A DNA stretch of 64,000 bases from assembly GCA_006218045.1 (NCBI GenBank), contig VBWB01000006.1, positions 181,237 through 245,236 on the forward strand, written 5' to 3'. A program made the translations under genes and the position numbers. How positions within the stretch are numbered: position 1 is the first letter of the stretch; each line of letters opens with the position of its first letter. Below the pieces are notes generated by a model, which saw only the letters and a list, made by a program, of their open reading frames with translations, searched no databases and was not told the DNA's origin. Source of the stretch: Stygiobacter sp. GTDB taxonomy: Bacteria > Pseudomonadota > Alphaproteobacteria > Rhodospirillales > Magnetospirillaceae. Shown piece after piece: positions 26,801 through 35,735 of the stretch.

Positions 26801-27589
26801 TCAAAACACCTGCACGCGACGCAACGACGGATCGGCCAGCACCGGCTCCAGAACCCGGGCCAGGATATCGGCCCAACGGCGACATCCCGCCCCGTCGCCC
26901 ACCAGATCCTGACGGATTTCAAACGACACATGCGGCAGCCCCGCCGCTCCGGCATGGGTATCCAGGGTGTAATTGATCTCACGCCCGGAATAAGGCTGGT
27001 TGTCGCCCACGCATAATCCGGGCACTTGGCGCAAGGAATCGATCACCGGCAAGGCCATGCGCCCGTCGCGGTTCCACAGCACCCCCACCTGCCAAGGCCG
27101 GTGAAACCCCTGCAGGCACGGGGTGAAGCTGTGCACCGAAATCATCGCCGGCACCGGTCCATGACGGAACATACGGCCCAGAACGGTGCCGATCTCGCGG
27201 TGATAGGGCCAGAACCACGCCCCGGCCCGGGCCTCCGCCTCGACGTCGTCCAAACGGTGATTGCCGGGCACGGTCACGCCGCAGGTGCAACGTGGGATCG
27301 ACGACGGGTCGCCGGGTTGGCGGTTGCAATCGATGACCAGACGGCTTACCCCGGCCAAAATGGCGTGACAGCCCAGGCGTTCGGCCAGCAGGCGACTGAT
27401 GGTGGCGGCGCCGATATCCCAGGCCACGTGATCATTCAAACTATCGGCGGCCAAACCCAGATCACCATACCGAGGCGGAATCACCGCCGAGGCATGGTCG
27501 CAGACGATCAGCACCGATGGCTCACGGGTAGCGTCGAGGCGCTGAAACGGCACGGGATCGTTGTCGGGATGAGCGATAAACTGTAACAT
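26801..27589 (-). CDS. N-formylglutamate amidohydrolase family protein
   Basis: A 262-residue protein of the FGase family with VLIVCDHASAVIPP, HVAWDIGA, SRLVIDCNRQPG and VSFEIRQDLV, which carry the predicted metal-binding and catalytic residues. Family enzymes hydrolyse N-formyl-L-glutamate, but stand-alone copies outside histidine-degradation operons often have untested substrates. No hut gene is near. The stop lies next to the upstream receiver gene, on the opposite strand. Confidence 0.85.
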   Translation of the reverse strand: MLQFIAHPDNDPVPFQRLDATREPSVLIVCDHASAVIPPRYGDLGLAADSLNDHVAWDIGAATISRLLAERLGCHAILAGVSRLVIDCNRQPGDPSSIPRCTCGVTVPGNHRLDDVEAEARAGAWFWPYHREIGTVLGRMFRHGPVPAMISVHSFTPCLQGFHRPWQVGVLWNRDGRMALPVIDSLRQVPGLCVGDNQPYSGREINYTLDTHAGAAGLPHVSFEIRQDLVGDGAGCRRWADILARVLEPVLADPSLRRVQVF

Positions 27590-27727
27590 GAGAATATAGA
27601 TAGATGGCCCGGCAGAAAAAATCCATCAATGGGTTGACAGCCTATGGGGGTTTCCGTATTTTCGCCGCCTCCGGTCGCGCACCCGGACTAGACCATTCGC
27701 GACCTAAAGCTTTAGGGAAGTTGGATT

Positions 27728-27853
27728 ATGAAGATTCGCAATTCGCTGAAGTCGGCCAAGCTGCGCGACAAGAACTGCCGTATTGTCCGCCGCAAGGGCC
27801 GCGTGTTCGTCATCAACAAGATGAACCCCCGCTTCAAGGCTCGCCAGGGCTGA
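27728..27853 (+). CDS. rpmJ: 50S ribosomal protein L36
   Basis: A 41-residue, very basic protein: [17 protein letters not shown], then [20 protein letters not shown]. It is the L36 form without the zinc ribbon (only one Cys), common in alphaproteobacteria. ATG 27728 follows a GGGAAG at 27716. It is monocistronic and followed by a clear terminator. It completes the large ribosomal subunit near the peptidyl transferase base. Confidence 0.96.
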   Translation: MKIRNSLKSAKLRDKNCRIVRRKGRVFVINKMNPRFKARQG

Positions 27854-27874
27854 TCGCCCGGCCGGACCGAAGAT

Positions 27875-27909
27875 AAAAACCGCGCCCCGCCTGGAGCGCG
27901 GTTTTTTCT
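27875..27909 (+). terminator. Rho-independent terminator after rpmJ
   Basis: AAACCGCGC (27877-27885) pairs with GCGCGGTTT (27896-27904), followed by a T run. The A run before the stem allows function on the minus strand as well. Confidence 0.9.
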
Positions 27910-28055
27910 TGCCGTCTCGGCAGATGTTTTCGCCGTGCCGACGGGGGTGCCGCTAGACTTCATCATTTTCCCTCGCCGGGCGGGCACATCCGTGCCCTTG
28001 GCCGCGCCCGCAATGGGCGCAGGAGCGGCACGCCTCATGTTTACGGCGCGCCGCT

Positions 28056-28763
28056 CTATCCGCCGGCGGCGATGGCTTCCAGCTGGCCGCGATCAAGGCG
28101 GAAGGTGTTGGGGCGGATTTCCTGCACCACCCCCAGGCGCTTGAATTCCGCCACCGTGCGGCTGGAGGTTTCGGTGGTCAGCGACAAGATGGCCCCCACA
28201 TCCTCGCGTCCCAGCATGCGGCACAGGCCATCCTCGCTCAATCCCGACAGATGCACGAACAACCGGGCCATGCGCTGGCGCGCGGTGCCGGTGTTCAACT
28301 CGGTCAGCCATTCATCGGCCAGACGCAGGGAATCGCTCCATTTGTTCATCAATTGACGATGCAGGCGCGGGGTTTCGCGGTTGAGCCGCTCGACCACCTC
28401 GCGCGGCAGACGGCAGACCAGGGCCGTCTGCAACACCTGAGCCGCGTGTTCATAGGGGCGCCCGGCCAGAACCTCGAGCCCGGCCACGTCACCGGCGCGC
28501 AGCAGCCGGACGATGCGGCGGTTGCCGTCGGGCAGATACTGCACCAGTTTGACCAGACCGCTGCGGATGGTGAAGGCGGCGACGCCCTCATCCCCCGAAT
28601 GATAAAGCGTCGTCCCGGCATCCAGCATCAACTCTTCCACCGGCAGGTGGATCAGTTGGAAATCCGCTTCCTGCAAATCGGCGAACAGCACCAGATCGCG
28701 GATGGCACATGTGCGGCACTCGGCCTTGCCCAACCACGCGGCTTCGATCTGACTACGGCGCAT
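28056..28763 (-). CDS. Crp/Fnr family transcriptional regulator
   Basis: A 235-residue regulator: cyclic-nucleotide-like beta barrel (about 30-145) and a C-terminal helix-turn-helix (MLGREDVGAILSLTTETSSRTVAEFKRLG region). The N-terminus has a CRTC pair at residues 16-19, and another Cys lies near residue 112, but the four-Cys pattern of a classical oxygen-sensing FNR is incomplete. It may be an NO, redox or metabolite sensor. The palindrome before ccoG has the half-site GTGA typical of this family. The regulated genes are not proven. Confidence 0.88.
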   Translation of the reverse strand: MRRSQIEAAWLGKAECRTCAIRDLVLFADLQEADFQLIHLPVEELMLDAGTTLYHSGDEGVAAFTIRSGLVKLVQYLPDGNRRIVRLLRAGDVAGLEVLAGRPYEHAAQVLQTALVCRLPREVVERLNRETPRLHRQLMNKWSDSLRLADEWLTELNTGTARQRMARLFVHLSGLSEDGLCRMLGREDVGAILSLTTETSSRTVAEFKRLGVVQEIRPNTFRLDRGQLEAIAAGG

Positions 28764-28798
28764 GCCCTGTTTCCGTTATATTATGGTTGAGGGGTAGA

Positions 28799-29245
28799 CT
28801 ATCGCTTCCGGGCGGCCTGCACCAGACGTTCCAGGCCGTCGAGAAAGCGCGAGCGATCCTGCTTGGTGAAACCCGATGGCCCGCCGGTAACGGTGCCCTG
28901 CTCGCGCAGGTCGGTCATCAGGTTGCGCATGGCCAGTTGCATGCCCATGTTGGCCTCTTGAAACGCCCGCCCGCGCGAATCCAGCGGCAATGCCCCCTTG
29001 GCCAGACAGCGGGCGGCCAATGGAATATCGGCGGTGACCACCACGTCGCCGTCCTGGCAACGTTCGGCGATGACGTCGTCGGCGGCGTCGGCGCCTTCGG
29101 CCACCACCACCTGCTCCACCAGATAATGGTCGATGCGGTGCCAGCGATTGGCGACGATGATCACCGGCAATTGGTGGCGGTCGGCGACGCGCAAGACCTC
29201 GTCCTTGACCGGGCAGGCGTCGCCGTCGATGAAGATGCGGGTCAT
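28799..29245 (-). CDS. YaiI/YqxD family protein (DUF188)
   Basis: A 148-residue protein beginning MTRIFIDGDACPVKDEVLR and containing DVVVTADIPLAARCL and FTKQDRSRFLDGL. These are hallmarks of DUF188, a PIN-like fold with conserved acidic residues that suggest a nuclease. The function is unproven. It overlaps the upstream acetyltransferase stop by four bases and is co-transcribed with it. Confidence 0.9.
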   Translation of the reverse strand: MTRIFIDGDACPVKDEVLRVADRHQLPVIIVANRWHRIDHYLVEQVVVAEGADAADDVIAERCQDGDVVVTADIPLAARCLAKGALPLDSRGRAFQEANMGMQLAMRNLMTDLREQGTVTGGPSGFTKQDRSRFLDGLERLVQAARKR

Positions 29246-29799
29246 GAACGGGTCTTTCGATAAAGGACGTGGCGGCGCAAGGCATGGCCGGGCGGCAGGA
29301 CGGGATGGTCGAAATCGCCATCGCTGTCATGGACCAGACCAATCCGCTCCATCACCCTGCGCGAGCGGTGATTGTGCGGCACCGTATAGGCGACGATTTC
29401 CGCCAAGTCCAGGGTGGCAAAGCCGAACTCCAGGGCGGCGGCGGCGGCCTCGGCGGCATAGCCGTGGCCCCAATGATTGCGGCCCAGACGCCAAGCCATT
29501 TCCACCATCTGGCCTTGGGTGGCGAACGGCATGGTCTGGGCCGGTTCGTTCAGCCCGACATAGCCGATGAACGGACTGCCGCCTTGCACTTCCACCGCCC
29601 ACAGACCCCAGCCGCGGGTGGCCAGAGTATCCATGATGCGCAAGCCCTGGGCGTCGCTTTGACCGCTATCCAGTGTTGACGGCATCAGGGCCATGACCTC
29701 GGCATCGGCGTTGATGAGACGGAAGGCGGCCAAGTCATCGGGACGCCAAGCGCGCAATATTAGGCGTTGGGTTCGCAACCAGCCCCTCCATTCCTGCAT
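29242..29799 (-). CDS. GNAT family N-acetyltransferase (RimJ/RimL type)
   Basis: A 185-residue acetyltransferase: RTQRLILRAWRPDDLAAF at the N-terminus, the acetyl-CoA motif LGRNHWGHGYAAEAAAAAL and the late NHRSRRVMERIGLV. It resembles proteins that acetylate N-termini or small molecules. ATG 29799 is favoured over a TTG at 29814 that would run into the palindrome. The gene diverges from ccoG. Confidence 0.88.
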   Translation of the reverse strand: MQEWRGWLRTQRLILRAWRPDDLAAFRLINADAEVMALMPSTLDSGQSDAQGLRIMDTLATRGWGLWAVEVQGGSPFIGYVGLNEPAQTMPFATQGQMVEMAWRLGRNHWGHGYAAEAAAAALEFGFATLDLAEIVAYTVPHNHRSRRVMERIGLVHDSDGDFDHPVLPPGHALRRHVLYRKTRS

Positions 29800-29806
29800 G
29801 GCTGTT

Positions 29807-29822
29807 AGTGACAAATGTCACT
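29807..29822. promoter_or_regulatory. Crp/Fnr-type palindrome upstream of ccoG
   Basis: AGTGACA-AA-TGTCACT is a perfect 16-bp palindrome. It contains the half-sites GTGA and TCAC six bases apart, the CRP spacing rather than the TTGAT-N4-ATCAA of FNR. It lies 57-72 nt before ccoG and immediately upstream of the divergent acetyltransferase start. Confidence 0.65.
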
Positions 29823-29878
29823 GAAAACTGGTTAAGCCTCAGCTAAACCTGGATCCGGGACAGGAGGACAAGGCACCC

Positions 29879-31345
29879 ATGAACGCGACCATCGACCCCG
29901 ATCAGATCACCGAGCGCCAGCCCACCAAAGGCGAGGTTCCGTTTTACCGCGAAAATGGCCAAGCCGTCCCGCGCGGCGTCAAGGGATTGTTCCGCAATCT
30001 CAAATGGTGGGCCTCGGGCATCCTGCTGGCCTGGTGGCATCTGGGGCCGTTCCTGCGCTGGGATCGCGGCCCCGACGCGCCGGGACAGGCCATCCTGCTC
30101 GACATGGCCGGGCGGCGCGCCTATTTCTTCGATATCGAGATCTGGCCGCAGGAAATCTATTACGTCACCGGCCTGCTGCTGATCGCCGCCATCTCGCTGT
30201 TCCTGATGAGTGCCCTGGCCGGGCGCGTCTGGTGCGGCTTCTTGTGCTGGCAGACGGTCTACACCGACCTGTTCCAGAACATCGAACGCTGGGTGATCGG
30301 CGAACGCACCGCCCGCATCAATTTTGAACGCGCCCCCGCCAGTGTGGGCAAACTGGCCAAGAAAGCGGTGGTGGTCGGCGCCTGGGCGCTGATTTCCGCC
30401 GCCTGCGGCATCGGCGTCACCCTGTGGTTCGGCGACGCCTTCCAGATGCTCAAAGACATCTTCACCCTGGAAGCGCCCCTGGCCGCCTATGTCTTCATCA
30501 GCATCATCGGCGGCTTCTGTTTCCTGCTGGGCGGCTTCGCCCGCGAACGGGTGTGCGTCTATATGTGCCCCTATTCGCGCTTCCAGGCGGCCATGTTCGA
30601 CGAACATTCGCTGATCGTCAGCTACGAAGCCTGGCGCGGCGAACCGCGCGCCCCCGCCCCCAAGGACCGCAATTTCGCCGATCGCGGCCATTGCGTCGAC
30701 TGCAAGATGTGCGTGCAATCCTGCCCCACCGGCGTCGATATCCGCTTCGGCAACCAATTGGCCTGTATCGGCTGCGGCATCTGCATCGACGCCTGCGACC
30801 AGATCATGGACAAGTTCGGCCTGCCGCGCGGCCTGATCAGCTATGATTCGGGCGTCAACCTGGAAGCGCGCGAGGCCGGCACGACCCCGCCGGGCATCAA
30901 GCCCATCCGCACCCGCACCGTATTGTATGCCGGCCTCCTGGCCATCGTCGGCGGCATCATGCTGGTCTCGCTGCTGACCCGCTCCACCACCGAAGTCAAC
31001 GTTTTGCACGAACGCGCCCCCCTTTACGTGCAAATGTCCGACGGTTCCGTGCGCAACGGCTATGCCTACAAGATCCTCAACATGGTGCGCGAGGACCGCA
31101 CCTATGTGCTGAAGACCGAAGGCTTGGCTGGCGCCACCTTGGAAGTGGTCGGCGGTCAGGCCGATGCCGCCGAACTGGAGTTGAAGGTGGAAAAGGATCA
31201 GGTCGCCACCTACCGGATCTTCGTCAACGTCCCGGAAAACGTTCTGCCCGGACGCAGCGCCGAGCTGACCTTCGTCCTGACCGAGCAGGGAAAGAACGAA
31301 AAGCCCATCCGCAGCAAAACGCTGTTTGCCGGACCGGACAAATAA
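29879..31345 (+). CDS. ccoG: CcoG/FixG/RdxA cytochrome c oxidase accessory protein
   Basis: A 488-residue membrane iron-sulphur protein, needed for copper delivery to cbb3-type oxidase. It has four to five membrane helices (including VTGLLLIAAISLFLM), then two ferredoxin-like clusters: CVDCKMCVQSCP and CIGCGICIDACD at about residues 276-306. A C-terminal FixG immunoglobulin-like domain follows. In many genomes it follows ccoNOQP; here it is alone. GGAGGA precedes ATG 29879. It indicates microaerobic respiration. Confidence 0.94.
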   Translation: MNATIDPDQITERQPTKGEVPFYRENGQAVPRGVKGLFRNLKWWASGILLAWWHLGPFLRWDRGPDAPGQAILLDMAGRRAYFFDIEIWPQEIYYVTGLLLIAAISLFLMSALAGRVWCGFLCWQTVYTDLFQNIERWVIGERTARINFERAPASVGKLAKKAVVVGAWALISAACGIGVTLWFGDAFQMLKDIFTLEAPLAAYVFISIIGGFCFLLGGFARERVCVYMCPYSRFQAAMFDEHSLIVSYEAWRGEPRAPAPKDRNFADRGHCVDCKMCVQSCPTGVDIRFGNQLACIGCGICIDACDQIMDKFGLPRGLISYDSGVNLEAREAGTTPPGIKPIRTRTVLYAGLLAIVGGIMLVSLLTRSTTEVNVLHERAPLYVQMSDGSVRNGYAYKILNMVREDRTYVLKTEGLAGATLEVVGGQADAAELELKVEKDQVATYRIFVNVPENVLPGRSAELTFVLTEQGKNEKPIRSKTLFAGPDK

Positions 31346-31359
31346 TCGAAACCCATCCG

Positions 31360-31392
31360 CCCCGGAAAACCATTTGTTTTCCGGGGCCTTTT
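31360..31392 (+). terminator. Terminator after ccoG
   Basis: CCCCGGAAAAC (31360-31370) pairs with GTTTTCCGGGG (31376-31386) around CATTT, followed by CCTTTT. Confidence 0.85.
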
Positions 31393-31519
31393 GCCTTGTT
31401 TTTAAGCCAGCCTGCCTATCTTGTCGGCGCGCCCTGGTTGATGACGACGGATACGCTTGGCCTGGGCGGCGGCATGCCGATTGCTACGGCTGGGACGGTG
31501 CCATAACCCGGAGGCCGTC

Positions 31520-33715
31520 ATGGTGAAATCGGTTTCACCCTTTTCCCGCAAGCCCGAACTGGCCGAACTGGCCAAAGCCGCCGAGGAAATCGCCGCCGGC
31601 GACCGCTTCGTCAAAGTTCCCCATCAAACCGGCACCGATGCCGCCGCCCGATTGGCCCGCGCCATCGAGGCCATGCGGCAAGCCTTGGTCGAGGCCGATT
31701 CCGCCATCGCCGAACAGGAGGCCGAGCACGAGGTGCAGGAACAGCGCCGCCGCTCCATGGAAAACTTCATCGGCAAGTTCGAGGGCACCATCACCGGGGT
31801 GCAGGAAAACCTGTCCGGCGCCGCCCACAGCATGCGCGACGCCGCCGGCGCCCTGGTTGCCCAGGCCGGCACCGTGGCCGAGAAAAGCCAGCAGGTGCAA
31901 GCCAGTGCCGCCACTGCCACCAGCGAATCCGCCGTGCTGGCCGAAGCCGCCGGCCAGTTGGATCAATCCTTGAGCGAGCTGGAAGGCCGGGCCAGCCGCG
32001 CCGCCCAGGTCATCACCCAGGCGGTGGGACTGGTGGATGGCGCCGATGCCACCATTCGCGGCCTGTCCGACGCCGCCGGGCGCATCGGCGGCATGGCCCA
32101 CACCATTTCCGACATCGCCGGCCAGACCCGCATGCTGGCCCTTAACGCCACCATCGAGGCGGCAAGAGCGGGCGAAGCCGGAAAAGGCTTTGCCGTGGTC
32201 GCCGCCGAGGTCAAGAATCTGGTGACGGAGACCGAGAAGGCCACCGCCGAGATCGATGGCCGCGCCGGTGAAATCCGCCAAGCCACCGATCAGGCGGTGG
32301 CGGCCATGAATGCCATCGGCGGCTCCATGCACGAGGTCAATGCCCTGGTCGCCGCCATCGCCGCCACCATGCACCAGCAAAGCGCCGCCAGCCGGGCCAT
32401 CACCGACGGCGTCCGGGCCACCGCAGCCGAGGCCGAAAGCATGAGCGCCTCCATCAAGGACGTGGCCGAGGCCAGCGGCCAGACCCGGGCCGAGGCCGAC
32501 AGCGTGCGCGCCGCCGCCGGGGCGCTGGGCCAGCAATCGGACACCTTGGGCCAAGCCGTCGGCACCTTTTTGGACGATATCGACCACGGCGCCATCCGCA
32601 TCGGCATCCTGCATTCGCTGTCGGGCGGCTCGGCGGTGGGCGAACGACCGTTGAAGGACGTGCTGTTGATGGAGGTGGCCGCCCTCAATGCCGCCGGCGG
32701 GCTGTTGGGCCGCCCGGTCGAAGCCTTGCTCTACAACCCGCGATCGGATGCCAAGCGTACCGCCGAACTGGCCGACCAGGCCCTGGGCCAGGACCGGGTA
32801 CAGGCATTGTTCGGCGCCTGGAGCTCTTCCGCGCGCAAGGAAACCCTGTCGGTGCTGGGCCGCCGCCACGGCCTGCTGTTCTATCCGTCGCAATACGAAG
32901 GGGCCGAGGCCGATGCCAACGTCATCTATTGCGGCGCCCCGCCCAACCAGCAATTGCTGCCGGCCATCCAATACCTGATGAGCGCCGAGGGCGGCGGGTA
33001 CAGCCGCTTCTACATGATCGGCAACGACACGCTGTATCCGCGCCTGACCCACAAGGTGCTGGCCGATTACCTGCGCGGACGCGGCATTACCGGCCAGAAC
33101 CTGCGTGAAACCCTGCTGCCGGTGGGGGCCGACGACTGGTCCCGCGCGGTGGCCGATATCCGCGCCTTCGCCCGCGGCGGCAAGGCGCTGGTGGTCAGCA
33201 CGGTGGGCGGTGACAGCAACTTCCACTTCTTCCGCCAATTGGGCGGGGCCGAGGTGCCGGTACTGACCGTCTCCATCGGCGAGGCCGAGGCCGCCTTGCT
33301 CGATCCCCGCCTGTTGGCCGGCCACATGGTGGCGTGGAACTATCTGATGAGCGTCGACACGCCGGAAAACCAGAGTTTCCTGCGTCAATGGCGGCAGCAT
33401 TGCGACAACCCCAAGGCGGTGGTCAACGACGCCATGGAAGCGTCGGTGATGGCGCTGCGCCTGTGGGCGGCGGCGGTGGAGGCCTGCGGCAGCACCGACC
33501 CGGACAAGGTGCGCGCGGCCTTGGCTGGGCAAAAGACCCGTTCGCTGACCGGTTTCGACGTCTCTGTCGACGCAAGCAATAACCACTTGCACAAGCCTTG
33601 CCTGTTGGGACGCATGCAGGCCGACGGCACCATCGCCATCGTCTGGCGCTCGAGCGGCCTGATCGCGCCGGAACCGGGCGCGCCCACCCCGGTCCCGGCC
33701 CTGGCCGCCGAGTAG
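31520..33715 (+). CDS. Soluble methyl-accepting chemotaxis protein fused to an amide/urea-type binding domain
   Basis: A 731-residue protein without signal peptide or membrane helix. Residues about 15-65 resemble a HAMP segment ([15 protein letters not shown]). Residues about 80-345 are an MCP signalling domain with the kinase-contact hairpin tip ([20 protein letters not shown]). From about residue 356 ([19 protein letters not shown]) to 715 it is a Peripla_BP_5 domain like UrtA, FmdD or the cytosolic amide sensor AmiC. The protein would sense a cytosolic amide or urea-like ligand and talk to CheA. ATG 31520 is preceded by GGAGG. The order is inverted relative to usual chemoreceptors, where the sensor is N-terminal and periplasmic. 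Confidence 0.88.
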   Translation: MVKSVSPFSRKPELAELAKAAEEIAAGDRFVKVPHQTGTDAAARLARAIEAMRQALVEADSAIAEQEAEHEVQEQRRRSMENFIGKFEGTITGVQENLSGAAHSMRDAAGALVAQAGTVAEKSQQVQASAATATSESAVLAEAAGQLDQSLSELEGRASRAAQVITQAVGLVDGADATIRGLSDAAGRIGGMAHTISDIAGQTRMLALNATIEAARAGEAGKGFAVVAAEVKNLVTETEKATAEIDGRAGEIRQATDQAVAAMNAIGGSMHEVNALVAAIAATMHQQSAASRAITDGVRATAAEAESMSASIKDVAEASGQTRAEADSVRAAAGALGQQSDTLGQAVGTFLDDIDHGAIRIGILHSLSGGSAVGERPLKDVLLMEVAALNAAGGLLGRPVEALLYNPRSDAKRTAELADQALGQDRVQALFGAWSSSARKETLSVLGRRHGLLFYPSQYEGAEADANVIYCGAPPNQQLLPAIQYLMSAEGGGYSRFYMIGNDTLYPRLTHKVLADYLRGRGITGQNLRETLLPVGADDWSRAVADIRAFARGGKALVVSTVGGDSNFHFFRQLGGAEVPVLTVSIGEAEAALLDPRLLAGHMVAWNYLMSVDTPENQSFLRQWRQHCDNPKAVVNDAMEASVMALRLWAAAVEACGSTDPDKVRAALAGQKTRSLTGFDVSVDASNNHLHKPCLLGRMQADGTIAIVWRSSGLIAPEPGAPTPVPALAAE

Positions 33716-33776
33716 CCGGTTGACTTCACCCCCGCGCCATGCCAGTTTCGCCGCAACCAATCAATGGAGAAAAGCC

Positions 33777-33923
33777 ATGTCCGCTGTGCTGCAAGGGGTC
33801 ATTTTGCTGCTGGTGGCCTCCGCCGCCGTCTATGGCCTGCTGATGTGCCTGGGCACGGGCAAAGCCGCCGGCGATGGCCATGGTCACGGTCATGACAGCC
33901 ATGGCGGCCACGGGCATCATTAA
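33777..33923 (+). CDS. Small His-rich single-span membrane protein
   Basis: A 48-residue protein: MSAVLQGVILLLVASAAVYG gives one membrane helix, followed by a short linker and a tail GDGHGHGHDSHGGHGHH with nine His. ATG 33777 has AATGGAGAAAAG upstream. It is followed by a strong terminator and lies 61 nt after the chemoreceptor fusion. The tail suggests nickel, zinc or copper binding; urease-type or amide enzymes need nickel, but a link to the neighbouring sensor is only a guess. No family recognised. Confidence 0.7.
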   Translation: MSAVLQGVILLLVASAAVYGLLMCLGTGKAAGDGHGHGHDSHGGHGHH

Positions 33924-33933
33924 GGCCCGGTTC

Positions 33934-33966
33934 AAAAAGCCCCGGCAGGCACTGTCGGGGCTTTTT
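33934..33966 (+). terminator. Terminator after the His-rich gene
   Basis: AAAAAGCCCCG (33934-33944) pairs with CGGGGCTTTTT (33956-33966). The T run is within the right arm, so it should work on both strands. Confidence 0.9.
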
Positions 33967-34087
33967 CATGCCTCACGTCATAACCAAACATAGATATTTT
34001 TTAATAAAATACACGTTTTAAGGTTAATCGTTTTCATGCCATCCTGCCGACGGCTAATCATGCCGACATAAGGGGGGAGGCCCGACC

Positions 34088-35332
34088 ATGACCACGCAAT
34101 CCATCACCATCAACAAATCCCGTCCCGGCGGCTGGCTGCCCATGGACGAAGCGGCGCTGGCCGAATTCCGCCTGGAAATCGAGGCCGAGGTCGCCGCCCA
34201 TCCCGACCGCCCGCTGGTGCGCCCGGTGCAGGCGCTTTACGACTGCATCATGGAGATGCCGCTTTACCGCATGCATCTGACCCAGGCCATCGAGCAGGCC
34301 CACGCCGCCGGCTATCGCCTGGGCTATGCCGATATCGACGGGCTGATGCGGCGGATCAACGCGGTCATGCATTACGCCCCGCCGTTTTCCACCTCGTCCC
34401 TGGTCGGCTGTCCGCTCAACGCGCTGCTGGATTGGCCCATGTGCATGCCATCGGGCTTCGCCTTCTTCCAGTTCCCGACCATCAACGAGAAAATCCGCGC
34501 CGTGCTTAATTACTGGTCCGACTTCCTGTCCGGCCCCAATTCGCGCGATTACCTGAGCACCGACAATCCCAAGGGCTGGTTCAGCACCACCGCCGCCGCC
34601 AAGGTCAATATGTCGGAATTCATCTGCGACCCCGCCCTGCCCCATTGGGGTTATCGCTCGTGGAACGATTTCTTCACCCGTCTGTTCAAGCCGGGCATGC
34701 GCCCGGTGGCCAGCCCCGATAATCCGCTGGTGGTGGTTGCCGCCTGCGAATCAGGCCCCTATGCGCTCAAGACCGGGGTGAAGCTGTACGACAAGTTCTG
34801 GATCAAGACCCAGCCCTATTCGCTGATGGACATGTTCACCGCCGACCGCCGCGATCTGGCGGAAACCTTTGTCGGCGGCACCGTCTATCAGGCCTTTCTG
34901 TCGGCCTATAATTACCATCGCTGGCACGCGCCGGTGTCGGGCACGGTGGTTGACGCCTATGTGGTCAACGGCACCTATTACGCCGACGCGCCGTCGGAAG
35001 GTCTGGACCCCGCCGGCCCCAACAATTCCCAGGGTTTCATCACCGCGGTGGCGACGCGGGCGGTGATGGTCATCGACACCGGCAACCCGGCCCTGGGCAA
35101 GGTCGGCTGCATCTTCGTCGGCATGGCCGAAATCTCGTCATGCATCATCGCGGTGAAAATCGGCGACACCGTGGCCAAGGGTGACGAGATCGGCTATTTC
35201 CAGTATGGCGGTTCGACCCATTGCCTGATCTTCCAGCCGGGGGTGACGCTGGATTTCATCCCGTCCCAACCTTACGGCGAGGATGACAGCCAGATCGTGC
35301 CGTTGAACTCGGCCCTGGCCAACGTGGTGTAA
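34088..35332 (+). CDS. Phosphatidylserine decarboxylase superfamily protein, PsiD-like
   Basis: A 414-residue pyruvoyl-type decarboxylase. The N-terminal third (about 40-170, with QALYDCIMEMPLYRMHL) matches the PSDC domain found in fungal enzymes and L-tryptophan decarboxylases of the PsiD type. The C-terminal catalytic domain ends with GGST at 374-377, where Ser376 should become the pyruvoyl group after self-cleavage. It is longer than the housekeeping Psd (about 230-290 residues) and has no pssA neighbour. An amino acid or other amine substrate is plausible. ATG 34088 follows GGGGGGAGG. Confidence 0.85.
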   Translation: MTTQSITINKSRPGGWLPMDEAALAEFRLEIEAEVAAHPDRPLVRPVQALYDCIMEMPLYRMHLTQAIEQAHAAGYRLGYADIDGLMRRINAVMHYAPPFSTSSLVGCPLNALLDWPMCMPSGFAFFQFPTINEKIRAVLNYWSDFLSGPNSRDYLSTDNPKGWFSTTAAAKVNMSEFICDPALPHWGYRSWNDFFTRLFKPGMRPVASPDNPLVVVAACESGPYALKTGVKLYDKFWIKTQPYSLMDMFTADRRDLAETFVGGTVYQAFLSAYNYHRWHAPVSGTVVDAYVVNGTYYADAPSEGLDPAGPNNSQGFITAVATRAVMVIDTGNPALGKVGCIFVGMAEISSCIIAVKIGDTVAKGDEIGYFQYGGSTHCLIFQPGVTLDFIPSQPYGEDDSQIVPLNSALANVV

Positions 35333-35335
35333 TGT

Positions 35336-35439
35336 GGGCTCTGCCCTCCCCCGCAAAGGGCCTCGGCCCTTTGATCCCCTTGGTATTAATCCAGTGCGGT
35401 CAAGGAGGCGAGCCTCCTTGCGGGTGAAGGGCAGAGCCC
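35336..35439. repeat. Nested inverted-repeat (cloverleaf-like) intergenic element
   Basis: An outer 12-bp stem (GGGCTCTGCCCT, 35336-35347, with 35428-35439) and a second stem (CCCGCA, 35350-35355, with TGCGGG, 35419-35424) enclose two perfect hairpins. These are AAAGGGCC-TC-GGCCCTTT (35355-35372) and CAAGGAGGC-GA-GCCTCCTTG (35401-35420). It fills the gap between two convergent genes, so bidirectional termination is likely. Its form suggests a REP-like mobile palindrome. Confidence 0.75.
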
Positions 35440-35455
35440 TTCGTCTTTTCGGGAT

Positions 35456-35734
35456 TCACGTTTCGTCGAAATGCAGCACGGTGGTTTCGTCGTCCTCGTC
35501 CCGGACGACGATTTCCGCCCGCTTCAAGGCGCCGTTGGCGTGGTACTCATAGGCATGGCCCAGCACCACGTCGCCATAGACGCATTTCTCCAGCCGCACC
35601 ACCCGCTCCGCGCCGTCGAAATGGGCACGGATGAAGGTGTTGCGGTTGGTGATCTCGGCTTCGGCCAGCGGCCCCACCAGCTTCAGCGGCAGGCGCACGC
35701 CGGTATAGGTGGTGAAATAACGGACATCCGCCAT
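35456..35734 (-). CDS. Conserved hypothetical small protein (possibly DUF6156)
   Basis: A 92-residue protein starting MADVRYFTTYTGVRLPLKLV with a C-terminal YEYHANGALKRAEIVV. It is acidic and has no membrane segment. I recall this pattern as DUF6156 but cannot confirm it. The start lies one base after the serB stop, so it is coupled to serB. Function unknown. Confidence 0.68.
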   Translation of the reverse strand: MADVRYFTTYTGVRLPLKLVGPLAEAEITNRNTFIRAHFDGAERVVRLEKCVYGDVVLGHAYEYHANGALKRAEIVVRDEDDETTVLHFDET

Positions 35735-35735
35735 C

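Noticed and set aside
28700..28763. Classical four-Cys FNR oxygen sensor
   Set aside because: Only a CxxC pair is near the N-terminus and the third ligand is not in place, so a general Crp/Fnr call was kept.
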